A stretch of DNA of 64,000 bases from Scatophagus argus. Lineage: Eukaryota; Chordata; Actinopteri; Scatophagidae. A model generated the notes under the pieces. That model saw only the letters and a list, made by a program, of their open reading frames with translations. It ran no database searches and had not been told where the DNA came from. Positions 26,459-40,186 of the stretch are shown piece by piece. Positions within the stretch are counted from its first letter, which is position 1; each line of letters opens with the position of its first letter. The stretch is taken from NCBI RefSeq assembly GCF_020382885.2, contig NC_058495.1:20876127-20940126 (forward strand). The letters run 5' to 3'. Both the position numbers and the translations under genes were made by a program.

Positions 26459-28364
26459 TCCGTCTCTTTTGTTTTGTCAAACCGCTCAATTGTCAGTGCG
26501 CTCCCTTATCACTTTCCATATGCTAGAAACGGCTGTGATGGACAACAATTGTTGCCCCGTATTTGGCTCTTGCCATCACAATCCAACTTGCACTGCCAAA
26601 CTAATTTACTCCTGCCGCCAGCACCCTTCATAGTTGCCTTGGAAACGAAACTTGCGGTAGCTTTTCTGTTTAGTGAAAGTGAAGTAATTGATGCATTATA
26701 TGCTAATCAGAAATAACAGTGTGGGTAGGATGATGTGCATGTTCACCCAGTTGGCATACCAAGCAGATGCAGATGAGTGTAAAGCTGTCTGTTTCCTGGG
26801 CAGACCTTTGATGATGAATGCCAGGCGCAGCTCTGCCGATGGAAACGTCTGCTTCCTGCTCACCAGACCAGCAAAGACAGAGTCAATGGAATATTAAAAT
26901 TATTATATCTGAGAGTGGAAAAAAATAGAGCATTAGAGGCAGGAAGTGGTAGTGTGATAAACAGCAGTGATTGTTGAAAAGGATCCATTTCACAAAGACT
27001 GGAATTTCACAGATGCTGCTGTGGTCATCACTGATCTCAGTGCAGGAAAAAATGTTCGCTCTTTACGACTGAAAATGACATCTTCCATAGGAATAGATGA
27101 TCACTTTAATTAGTTATGAGACTCAAGAAGCTCTTAATAGAGGAACATATGCACGTACTGGAAAATCTGTCACAATAAAATGCATCACTTTTATGTCACC
27201 ATGTGGACGATGGCTGAAACGCCTTAAGGAGATGTTCCCTTTTCTTATCTTTTCTCTTTGCTGTTATCACTTATTCCCAAAAGGCTTTTCCTAATGAGCA
27301 TTGCTGCTCTGTATGAAAAGAACTACAACAGTGCCTCACGCTACAGTAGCAATGATTTGAGCTCCTGACCGCTGAAGGGGGGAGAAAAAAGATGAAAATG
27401 GAATAAAACTGAAGTGCAGTATTGTGAATTATTTAGTGCAGGGGTCATAGAAAAGATCTGACTATTGCTCATTAAGGAAGATTAACAGATGTGGCAAATC
27501 ACTCTGTTGTCAATCTTTTACAGTTTCGAGCTGAAGAACCGTGAATAAATCGAGTTTCATATCTCCAATGGGAACTATTCTTTATGAGTGTCCGCTTTTC
27601 CTCTCTTCCCTTGCACAGCACGTCTAAAAATAAAAAAGGATGCATTTGTTATCCAACCCAGACTTAGGGCCATTGTGTTGCTTTTTTTTTCTGTGGCCTT
27701 ATCTCACTAATTCAAATTCTGCCCCGACAGCAACTTCTGAATCAGTCTTAGGCTAAAGTAGGAAACACATTTGTGCAAGTTCTATTCAGAGCTGCACATA
27801 ATGAGAGAAAAATGACACTGCTGGACAATGAGAGTGACCTATACGACACCAACAGGACACTAGCCACAAAGTTTGAAGAACATACAAAAGTCTTCGTCTC
27901 ACAGTGATGTATCTCTTCAAAACCCAGCACTTACAGCATGTTCTACATCGCTGAGACTCCTCTGCACACAATAAGCTTTGCACTCAGTAGCACCTTACTT
28001 AACAACCTGTCCTCTAACAGTGGAGCACTCAGACACAATGACGACACTTGCACACAGACATTTATCTGCCACTGGCCAAAGCCTTGCTTCAGGGCCACAG
28101 ACATACTGGCCAAGAAGAAAAAGAACTCCACAGCCGCCTCCTCCTCCTCCTCCCATCTCTCACTCTATCTAAGACAGGAAGCCGTGTGCTCGGAGGAGCT
28201 GTTGTCTTGTTAAATGGTACAGCCGAGGAGGAAATGGATAACAGCCAACCTTTGATAATTCTACATTCTCTGCCTCAGACAACAGATTGAATCACAGGGA
28301 ACAATTTGCCTCAAAGGCTACTGTCCTTTTATGCTGCTTTATTAGTTAGCACTGTCACGCCTTG

Positions 28365-28542
28365 TGCAGCTTTACTATTTACTTCAAGTCCACAGTGGCT
28401 GTGTGAGGCTGTATTCACAGCAGCACTTTGAGACAAATGATAACATCTGCATGTTCACAGTGACAATGCGGACATGCTGATGTTTAGCAGGAATAATATC
28501 TACCATGTCCACCATTGTAGTTTTGCCTGTTGGCATGCTGAC
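28365..28542 (-). repeat. Interspersed percomorph repeat, copy 2
   Basis: This is the reverse orientation of the repeat at 7275-7540 but a later portion: GCACTTTGAGACAAATGATA, GTTCACAGTGACAATG, CATGCTGATGTTTAGCAGG and ACCATGTCCACCATTGTAG. It sits in a nest with the SINE tail and Tc1-like copy B. Confidence 0.6.
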
Positions 28543-28690
28543 ATCCATCCATCTATTTTCTATAGCCGCTTATCCTTGCAGTATCCAGCACTAAACACCT
28601 ATTCCCCATTCTGGATGCTATTCTACAGGAATTCCCTGTTTAGCCTGCAGTGAACACAACCCGACCCTGGAGAAGTGGATGGAGATGAAT
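28543..28690 (-). mobile_element. SINE 3'-tail fragments
   Basis: On the minus strand, AGGATAAGCGGCTATAGAAA and a following GATGGATGGATG match the 3' end of the SINE at 10867-11192; a second partial tail word (GAGAAGTGGATGGAGATGAA) on the plus strand ends near 28689. The head is absent. It directly abuts Tc1-like copy B. Confidence 0.55.
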
Positions 28691-28693
28691 AGA

Positions 28694-29200
28694 TACTCTA
28701 CACAGACAAAAGTATTGGCCATTACACCAACAGGGTCTTTAATGACATTGTATTCTAAATATATAGACAACCTTGCAGCTATAAGAGCTTCCACACTTCT
28801 GTGAAGGCTTTCCACAAGATCTTGTTGTTTAACATAGTGATGTTGGATGCTGGCTGAATAAGGCCTGACTTGCAATCTCCATTCCAGTTCATCCCAAAAG
28901 TGTTGGATGGGGGTTGAGGTCAGGGCTCTGTGAGAGCCAGCTAAGTTCTTCCACACCAAACTCATCCAACCATGTCTTTATGGACTTTGCTCTGTGCACT
29001 GGGGCACAGTCATGCTGGAATAGAGAAAGGCCTTCCCCAAAGTGTTGCTACAAAGTTGGAAGCACAGCATTGTCCAAAATGTTTTGGTATGCTGAAGCAT
29101 TAAGATTTCCCTTCACTGTAAATAAGGGGCCAAGCCCAACCCCTGAAAAGCAGTACCATAAAGAGGTGTGTCTGGATACTTTTGTCTATATAATGTAGTA
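28694..29200 (-). mobile_element. Decayed Tc1/mariner-type transposon fragment, copy B
   Basis: Inverted ends, AGACAAAAGTATTGGCC at 28702 and GGATACTTTTGTCTATA near 29173, enclose about 500 bp alignable by eye with copy A over most of its length. The minus strand reads FWDELEWRLQ with a damaged DLNP motif and then VESLHRSVEALIAA, close to the usual Tc1 C-terminus. It is inactive: no complete frame. Confidence 0.75.
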
Positions 29201-31539
29201 CTAAATACAAACACACACACACACACTGGACAAATTCTCAATTTTGACTTCTTTAGGGATCAGACCAAAGTCAATAAGTTATAAATTAAGAAAATTTAAT
29301 AAAGTCATAAATGGATCCCCCAACCCCAGTGTTTTTCAGGTCCAAATTGGTGGACCAACCACTGACATTTCCATCCCCAGAGGCAGGGTTAATGCATTTG
29401 ACTCACAATATTTTGGCAAGCATAACCGTGAAAACACCTTGGCTTTTATTTCTCAGTAGTATGTTGTTTGGCCAGTAATACACTCAAAGCACACTAATGT
29501 GTGTACTTGAAGTGTCACGTCTGCTTACTCAGAGGTGACAAGGACATTAAGAACAATTACTTGATTGTCAGTTTATGATTACTGTTTTCAAATTTGGCTG
29601 TCAGTATTGCTGTGGTGCAGGCCCGAAGATTCAGAGGTGAATCAAATTCTCCTTTAAGACTTAATTTAAACTGCAATTAATCAAGCAGTGTGATCTTTTG
29701 ATGCAAAATGTCAAAGAGACACAGTATGTCAAACACAGTCTGATTGGAGAAGACACCCACAGACTAAAAACAGCCTTTTTTACAACTGTTCAATACAAGC
29801 AGCAAATTGGCTGGAAATTAAAACTAATGAGCAATTACCCTACCAATGAACTTCTATCAATGTCTGTTTTCTCAATGTTCTCTAACTGAAACCTAATTTC
29901 TACTTGTTTAATCAATCTGAATAAATATGACACTTATTTTTAGTTCCTTAATCTTTCATTGTGCTCACTGTGAGCCACAGAGGATGTGCTTCTGCATTCT
30001 GATGCACGTCCAAGAAAATAACTCATAATCTCTGAGCTCCCCGTGAAAGACTGTGAATACAGTGTACACAGACAAACATATTTCTCCATAATCAAAACAT
30101 GGCAACCACTATGGTTCAGTTTATTTGTGCATTCATAAATACTTAATTTGCATGCGGCTTCTATTATGAATCTCCTGACATATTAAAGCTTTTTACCCTT
30201 TAGAAAGAGAAAAGCAGCACTCTGCTCGTTCCCGATTTAATCTCCCCTCCCAGCGCGACTGCACATGAAAGACACTTCAACACGGGATAGTAATGACTTA
30301 ACAGGGTGTCTTCACAAAAAGAAATATCTAACGATATGATCAATTATTCAGCCACTCTCTCAGCCCAAATCAACTATGATAGCAGAGGATAAGTATGCAT
30401 GACAGAATGCAACACTGTTATCAATGATCAGTGAGTTAAATTGAAGATTATTGTTTTCTTTTTTAAAAAATTAAAGAATTGCTGCGCAAGTATTATCATT
30501 TTGAATTGCAAGTTTACGCATCCGCGGTCATTTTCTCTCCACCAGAACTGAGCAACCTCATCAGTAACCTCAGCAGAAGTCACTGATGAAACTGTGTTGA
30601 GATTCATCACAAAAAAACAGCTCATCAAACCAAAGCGACTGGACTTCCCATAGAGAAGCATTTTCATAAATGTGAACAGATGTGAATATGATGTGAGCAA
30701 GCAGGCTGGAGTGTGTGCATGGAAAGGACTCACATGCAGTGTTCTGAATTCGTAATATTGGTGTTTGCAGAAGAACATTACCGCCACCCACAGCTCACAG
30801 CCTGTAATAACATCCATCATGTGAACTCAAAGTACAACACTACCTGTCTGATCATCCTCACAGGAAACTGGTAAATGGATTACCAATCGCTGAGTCACAC
30901 AGGAACCTTGAAAGAATTTCATTGTGGGTGCAGCTCTTCGTCAGAGTCCTGAGATGATATAAACGCTGAAAATAATCATCCAAAAGGTCCTTGTGCTGGA
31001 GTAAAACAACTCATTCTGCATTTCATTTTGTACGATCATTTGCCTCCTCTGAGTTGTGGTACTGATTGTTGGTCTGCCTAGATAGTTTTCATTACTTTTG
31101 GGCTCAGAGATTAGAGGAGAGGAGGCACCTGAGGCATCATAACCAAATAAAGAGAAGTCACCAGTGTGAAATATTAATGGGGTAATTAAGCAAATCAGAT
31201 ACCACTTTTCATCACTCACAAAACTGTGATCTTAACGCCTCATAGAAATTAAGCTCACTGTTAAGAACTCTCATGTTCTAATATCTTGTTAATAACGCTG
31301 ATAATACTGGAAGCTGATTCTTCTGACTGTCTTCATTATACTTGACTGAGAAGCCTGTGCACACTTATCAATTAATTCCCCAGCACCTTTTCCCACAGAA
31401 GTGATCTGTGTCACAGCTCATGCTGTCAGATGAAAGTAAATCCCGACTGTCATGCTTTAATTCCAGATACAACACTGACGGCACGGAAGAATAAAGCTCT
31501 CTAAAGACGAGTGTTGCCCCCTGTGCTGTGAATGGTTTA

Positions 31540-31587
<48 letters not shown>

Positions 31588-32814
31588 CATGTGCTGTATT
31601 TACATTAGTCATTCTTAAAGTTCCATCAACTCTGTGATAAAACTTTACCGAGTAAACTTCATCAAACAGGACTGCCTGTGTTTCAGATGTGACTTTTACA
31701 TAAACCAATGCTGCCCCCTAGTGTGAGAAATGGGAACAAAGGGAAATTAAATGTGGCTACTAGAGGCTGCAGAGCCAAATTCTGTGTTTTATGTCAGTGG
31801 TGTTATTCAAGGCAGATGTCTGCAATGAATGAATGTGAGTCTCCTGGTGAACAGGCTGTCTCTAATCCACTGGTTTGTCTTACAGTTTTTCAACTACAAC
31901 ATCAAAGTAAAGTGTATGTAAAGTGTAGATTGGTCAGTGATTTTATTTATACAATAAAATCGAGCGGGGGTGGTGTAACTGACATCAAGAAGTTGAAAAC
32001 TGCTGCTCTCGATGCCATGTCTCATTGCAGTGTAAAAGTAAAAGCAGAACTGGAAAAGCGAAATGTGAAGCTCTAAAGGAAGTTGACAAGACAAACTTAA
32101 AACTTAAAATATGACTTCCTGTAGATCTGACATTAAACTGTCCTCTGTGATTAAAGGCACATTTTACTCATCTTGTGGCTTGTTTTAAAATATATTAGCA
32201 ATGTGTGGTTAAACCACAAATCAACTCCAGTTATTTGCAGACATTTGTCACTCTTTATCATGCAACTGCCCATGTTCCATTCCGTTCTGTTCCAGGCCAA
32301 ACTCATTGATGACAGAGGACACAGTCAGAGAATCACAGCTTTGACTGGATGAGGGAATCACAGTTCACTGTACTGTACATGTCTGTCTCCAGTTTTCCAC
32401 TGCACTAAGCAATGAGAATGGAAACATTACCTAGGAAACCAGCCAGAGCGACAGAGTGCGCATTTTCTATTATAAGACACCAATAACTACTGACTGGAAC
32501 AGACTGAAAGTCACAGGTGACAACAGTGCAGCAGGTCTGACACCTAAAATATTAACGCAGATAAACTCAGGTTCATGTGTTGCACTTTCTTCTGGTTTAT
32601 CACATATTTCCTGTGACATACAGTACATTGCAACACCAAAAACAGAGATTTATACAGTGTATATCACATCACTTACATTCTGCACCTTTTTCTTCAGTAG
32701 TAATATTTAATATAGAAAAACATATTATAAACTGTAAAGTTTTTTTTTAGATATACTACATTTTATCTGATAGCAAGTGATGCTACTTTCAGGGCTGGGA
32801 ATATACACATGACA
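29201..32814. other. Gene-free region with an octamer-bearing AT-rich block
   Basis: 30110-30200 contains ATTTGCAT and homeobox-type words. A CA/CG microsatellite is at 31541. A 122-codon plus-strand frame at 31708-32076 has no recognised domain. Confidence 0.6.
31541..31584 (+). repeat. CA microsatellite with CACGCG core
   Basis: CACACACGCGCGCACACACA and following CA units: alternating purine-pyrimidine throughout, including a GC-rich core. Confidence 0.95.
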
Positions 32815-33003
32815 ATTTCAATTCAATTCAATTCAGTTTTATTTAAAGTGCCAATTCATAACAGAGGTATCTCAAGACACTTTACAGGTGTGTAAACAAC
32901 ACATTCAAAAAAAAGAAGAGAATCAGAGAGAAACAGGTCCCAGGGCAAAACCCCACACTGAGTAAGCATTTGGCGACAGTGGCCAGGAAAAACTTCCTTA
33001 TTT
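32815..33003 (+). repeat. Interspersed repeat adjacent to kcnk15 3' end
   Basis: TTCAATTCAATTCAATTCAG, AGTGCCAATTCATAACA, TCTCAAGACACTTTACAG and AAGCATTTGGCGACAGTGG are characteristic of a very common fish repeat. It ends 85 bp downstream of the kcnk15 stop codon, so it may lie in that gene's 3'UTR. Confidence 0.7.
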
Positions 33004-33088
33004 GTGCCATTCAGCAGAATTAGAGGATTTTTGTGGTCAAAAATTCCAAAACAAAGGCCACTCAGATGTGAGTTAAAAGTTCAGAGAG

Positions 33089-35327
<2,239 letters not shown>

Positions 35328-35330
<3 letters not shown>

Positions 35331-35338
35331 TGTGTGTT

Positions 35339-35371
<33 letters not shown>

Positions 35372-35372
35372 A
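35328..35372 (+). repeat. GT microsatellite upstream of kcnk15
   Basis: Impure GT run about 235 bp upstream of the kcnk15 start codon. Confidence 0.95.
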
Positions 35373-35959
35373 AGTTACCTGAGCTCAGCAGCAGGCCCCT
35401 GGCAGAGTTTCCACAGGATGTTATTCTTACTTAAATGTGCTCACATAACCTCATTTAAATGGATAGCATCGCGTGTGTATGTAACCATGTTGGGGTTTTT
35501 TTTTCCCCCCACAGGTGAACTCGCTCACACCTGCACTCACCGTCCACAGGTGTCCGTTTACACCTACTCCACTCAAAATCTGCTTTGTTGCTTCTTTTTA
35601 ATTCTTGATCTTCACTGTGCAGAATGGTATTCGGGCAGAGGTTGAGACCAGGAGGCTGTTTTAAAATGGATCTGCTGAAGGATGTAAAGTTTCTCTTTCT
35701 TTTATTTTTAATAGGTCAGTCCTCTGTGAGCTGTCTTCAAAGTCAGACTAAGTTAACTTGAGTGTGATTCACTTCAGGAGACAGAATAACCGATCTGAAA
35801 TGCATTACTTTTATGCAAGCTGTAATACCTGAATAATTAACACTTGAATGAACACAGTACATTCGTGTAAAAGTTTTTCTTATCTTTATATGCAGGCTAA
35901 TAGCTGAATAAACACTTGATGTATAAATTTGCATTAATTGTGACCCTTCAAACTCATTT

Positions 35960-36057
35960 GGGCAGCCGTGGCCTAGAGGTTGGAGAAGCGGCTTGTGACT
36001 GGAAGGCCACCACTTCAATTTCCTCCGGACTGGCAGGAAAAATACGGCTGTGATGGA
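35960..36057 (+). mobile_element. tRNA-derived SINE head fragment
   Basis: GGGCAGCCGTGGCCTAGAGG then GAGAAGCGGCTTGTGACTGG and a degraded B box (ACTTCAATTTCC) followed by GACTGGCAGGAAAAA match the 5' region of a common percomorph SINE. The remainder of the element is missing. It lies about 870 bp upstream of the kcnk15 start codon. Confidence 0.7.
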
Positions 36058-39000
36058 GTGATTAATAATTTTGGAAACTACATATCAGACACAATATTAT
36101 TTAAATCAGAGAGTATGTTTTACATTGTCACACACGTCATATTGACTGAATTATGCTAAAACAAAAATTGAAAATTTGAATTTAAACAGCTACATAAATA
36201 AGTATAATGAGCATTTCCTGCTCTTGTGCAATTCATATGTGCTTGTGTATGTGCATCTAAAAAGGACCTTGTTAATCTTGATATGATATTGTTGGTATCC
36301 ACTACACAAGGATTGTCAGCATTTCTCAATTTATGGAGATTTTTGTAAGATTAAATGAGGCAGAAAAATGTAGCCAAAATGAGGAATTTCAGTAAGCAAA
36401 AACAAATCAATTCCGGCTGGATAGCAGAGCTTAAAGATTTACCCGCCACTTTACTCCAAATTGGATTTTTATTTCTTTTCTGTAACTTTTCAAGACATCC
36501 TCATCCTCCAAACATCTTAATTCTCAGTTATCATCACTGCCTCCCTCTTTGTGTAGTATTTATGCTGGGACTTTCTTAGACTGACTCTCCCAGCTGTTAA
36601 TCACTGACCCAGTGTTTGGAAAGGTCTAGGATACACAAGTGTCAGTGTGTGTGTGTGTGTGTTGTGAGTGTGGCTGCTCTAGAGAGGAACAGCAGAAACA
36701 GCTGGCCTTTCCAGACTCTACTCTCTTGATTATTTTGCCCCGTGAAGCGTTCATGTGCAGAGTATTCACAATACGCTCAGCTAAGGTATTACTCTGAGCG
36801 ATGAAGCATTAGCTGGCGGCGGCGCTGACCTTTATCGAGCACACTTAGTCACTGAGTGATCCAGTGAGCTTTCATCATTAACTAAGTCCAACACGCAGGC
36901 TGAGTGAGGGAAAGAGACATGATTTGTGTGTCAGTGCACAGCACGGGCCTGGCTTGAAGAGTCTGATTGAGGTTTTTCAGTGGCATCTGCTGGGTTTTTG
37001 CTCAGTATCTCTAATTGGGTTTGCAGCACAGCATCCAAACCATAGGCTGCCTGCTGTTGCTGCATGCTGCAAGTTATTTTAGTTTCATATTCTGCATGAA
37101 GTTTCTATCTATTTCAGAAGGGCATTCCAATTTGGGAGGCCTATTCATGCACTAAACCAGGCCATAAAGAGCCTGAGATCTGTCATTAAAAACCATATTT
37201 ATTGCCTCCGCTCCATATAGAACATATGGCTATCTCCTCTCTGTGTTTTTATCTTCCAGAGACAGCACACAGGACTTTATCCCGCTTTAGTAAGCACAAA
37301 TGAATCTATTGCTGAAAAGATGTTAACAGAGCAGCACGGAGACACGTCTTGATTTTCTGCACTGACAGTGAGAGCAATTATCTCCTTAAGAAAGGAGTTC
37401 CTGAGAAATAATAGCCTTGCCAGAGTCCACTCAGTGAGAGCATACTGTGCTTACATCAGTATTATTCAGCATCAGTTCCTTATGTAAATGTATCATTGTA
37501 TGTAGGGAACAAACATCCCAAAGATGAAGTTTATAAAGTCACAAATAGACATGTCAGTTCAGCAGTATATTTCGCAGTCACTGCAAAGTACAAGCGAATT
37601 TTTTAATAAGATTCTTTGGTTTAACAACTCTCCAGCCATGAAGTAATGATGCTTGCATTATCTGATGTACTAATCTCATATCTCTGTGCTCTACAGGGCA
37701 GTGTATGCATCCTTTTATCTACCACAGGAAGACATTAAGAGCAGGATGTCCACTCAGTGAAGTCGAGACACTTATCTGTCCAAGTGCCAACCCCCATAGA
37801 GAATGAGGAGGGGGAAATATATGGTAAACATGATGCTATCTTTACACTGATAAGAGCTGGTGGAGATAAAGACAGACGTGGTGATCATATACTACAGAGC
37901 CATAGTGTATATTTTTCATGTGATAATGACAAATCTTTTTAAGTCCTTGTTAACTGGAAATGCTTTATGAACTTGCAGGCTAATGTCTCTTTGGTGACAA
38001 GTCATCAGTGTCACAGAGAGAAACAGGCTTGAACTTTGCAGCTAATGTCAACAGTCCTTTGAGCCTTATTAGCCAAAAGGGCAGGGACGTTGTTTTTAAT
38101 TCCTCTGCAACATCACCTTCAGGGTGATGTGCCTCATTCCCTGTTGAGGTATCAGGTACAAGGATGAGGATGAGTGTTACAACAGATGAAAAAGCATTTT
38201 TTTATTATTATATGGATCGCTGTTTCCTCAAATGACAGTAAATTGCAGCCTCTGTGTTTTGAGGTTATAGCCACAGTGTCATTTTCTACACAAGATCAGA
38301 CTTAATATAAAAATCTATTGATGTTTTGGCACCTGGGTAATTTCTTCCTGTGAATGTCCTTTTGAATATACTGTGCTGACTTTGATGTCCATGTTTTAAA
38401 GTACCAGATAGGTAAGTTGGATAGGAAAAAATGCAAATAATAAACCTAATAATTCACTCTAAAAGACAGAATCTTGTTATGGCAAACAGAGTTATTATTT
38501 TGATATTGTTGATGATCTTGAAGCGACGAGTTTCTCCTGACCTGGGATCTTTGTTCAGTTTAGGATGTGTTTGAATGGCCTCACAGCCAAATATTGCTTC
38601 AAATGAACAAGCTGTTATAATCTACAGATTTCTTGTAGTTTCACGCTCATGTCAGGAAGCTCATAAGCATGGCTTCATCAGAACTGGGAGTGTGTATTTC
38701 TGTGAACATTAATGTTAATTTTGAATGTTCTGCATCAATTTCTCCTCTGGGATAAATAAAGGAATTCTGATTTGATTTTCTGATTACTGATTTCTCCAAA
38801 AGATCACACACACACACACACACACAATCCGGGTTCAAACAGTGAAGCTGTTAGGAGTAAAACAGCTGTCCTCCTGATAAATCCCAAGCACCATCACAGC
38901 TGTCTAAAATATTTATTTCAGGATCTAAAAATTTAATTCTGTTTCCTTTGCCATGTCAAGTTTATAACTGCAGCTTTTTTGCTTTGCTGCTTAAATGTCT

Positions 39001-39499
39001 CTGATAACTTATTTATTGTTTAAAATGACTGAAACTGAAAACAGCCTCTCTACATCAACACAACACACAATTATGAAATCTCCTGGAAAGCTTGTGCTGC
39101 TCAGCGTAATTCAAAAGGCAGTACAGCCTGCAGAGATCAGTAGAGGTGGGGTGAAATGTAAGTGTAGGTCCTCAAGTCAGAGAAAATAATCTGTTCGGCT
39201 GGGTGGATGGTGGATGTTTTATTTACATGCAGATTTGGATCAGGGCCCAGTCTGTGCATCACTTCAGCAAGGCATGTCTGGGGACAAAGTAAAGCAACAA
39301 GACTAAGCAGTTCCATCATTTGTCCCAATAATAAATAACTCCTAAAAGGAGTAAGGATTCAGCAGTCAAAGGCAGTATGAAACAGAGTAGCCTGTAAAAT
39401 AGGTTTTTAAATCACTGCAACCATGAGAGGCCCTTCAGCAAGCAGTGATAAATGTGGACAAAAAATATGGCTAACTGGTCCTGTTGTAGGAATGTGCAA
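36058..39499. other. Gene-free region between kcnk15 and ogfr
   Basis: Contains short GT (36643-36662) and CA (38805) repeats. No exon of the genes that flank OGFR in mammals is recognised. Confidence 0.6.
38805..38826 (+). repeat. Short CA repeat
   Basis: Eleven CA units. Confidence 0.9.
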
Positions 39500-39803
39500 T
39501 GAGCTGCGGACAGATGAACTACAGACTGGACCCACACAGACCTGACCTCAACCCCGCTGAACACCTTTGGGATGAACTGGAACAGAGATTGTGAGCCAGG
39601 CCTTTTCGTCCAGCATCAATGTCTGACCTCACAAATACTCTGCTACATGAACGGGAAAAAACTACTACAGAAACACTCCAAAATCATGTGGAAAGCCTTC
39701 CCAGAAGAGTGGAAGCTTCCTATATATTTACAATGCAATGTCATTAAAGTCCCTGTTGGTGTAATGGTCTGCTGTCCCAATACTTTTGTGTATATAGTGC
39801 GCG
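39500..39803 (+). mobile_element. Decayed Tc1/mariner-type transposon fragment, copy C
   Basis: The plus strand reads RPDLNPAEHLWDELEQRL, then a stop, then HVESLPRRVEA, the C-terminal Tc1-like transposase motif. It ends in CCAATACTTTTGTGTATATAG near 39777-39799. The left terminus is missing. It lies about 260 bp before the ISRE-like pair of ogfr. Confidence 0.7.
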
Positions 39804-40059
39804 TGGCGGTGATTGGATTTGAGGAGTCCTCGCGATTTCCTTGTATTTTGTTTTTGTATTTTTGATGTGTTCGAAACGATTCTGAAGAGTGATAGTCAGG
39901 CCCACATCAAATCTGAGTTTTGTGCAATCAAAAGAAATCATCATCTTATTTCGTTTAATCACTTCAAGTGGTGACTTGATCGTTAGTTTGTAGCGAGAAA
40001 CAGGAAGCTGTGATACACCCTTCATTCAATCATGACGTTACTTGCTGTGTTCACGGCAT

Positions 40060-40125
40060 GTTAAGTTTCTGTTTTCTGTCAAGACTGCAATGTCAATTTG
40101 AGAGAAAATGAAAGTGAAACAGACT
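40060..40125. promoter_or_regulatory. Paired ISRE/IRF-like elements upstream of ogfr
   Basis: Two interferon-stimulated-response-like motifs lie 39 bp apart. The first, AGTTTCTGTTTT at 40064-40075, matches AGTTTCNNTTTC at all but the last base. The second, at 40103-40120, reads AGAAAATGAAAGTGAAAC, a run of overlapping GAAA-NN-GAAA units like the IRF sites of interferon promoters. A CRE-like TGACGTTA sits at 40033-40040. The downstream site ends 66 bp before the ogfr ATG, so it should be in the core promoter or 5'UTR. That this makes the gene interferon-inducible is inference. Confidence 0.6.
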
Positions 40126-40186
40126 TCATGTCTAACATGTGAAAACCAGGTGATACTTTTAGCAGTGTCGTCTCGGTAGACAAGCT

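Larger units (their letters stand above)
21946..28364. other. Gene-free region
   Basis: Holds three microsatellites and two diverged copies of a word pair (CCTTGGAAAC and CTTGCGGTAGC at 22124-22162 and 26637-26662). A transposon-end-like ACACTATATAGACAAAG is at 25500. No gene is supported. Confidence 0.6.

Noticed and set aside
31708-32076. 122-codon plus-strand frame
   Set aside because: No family resemblance and no exon-like neighbours; kept only as a note.
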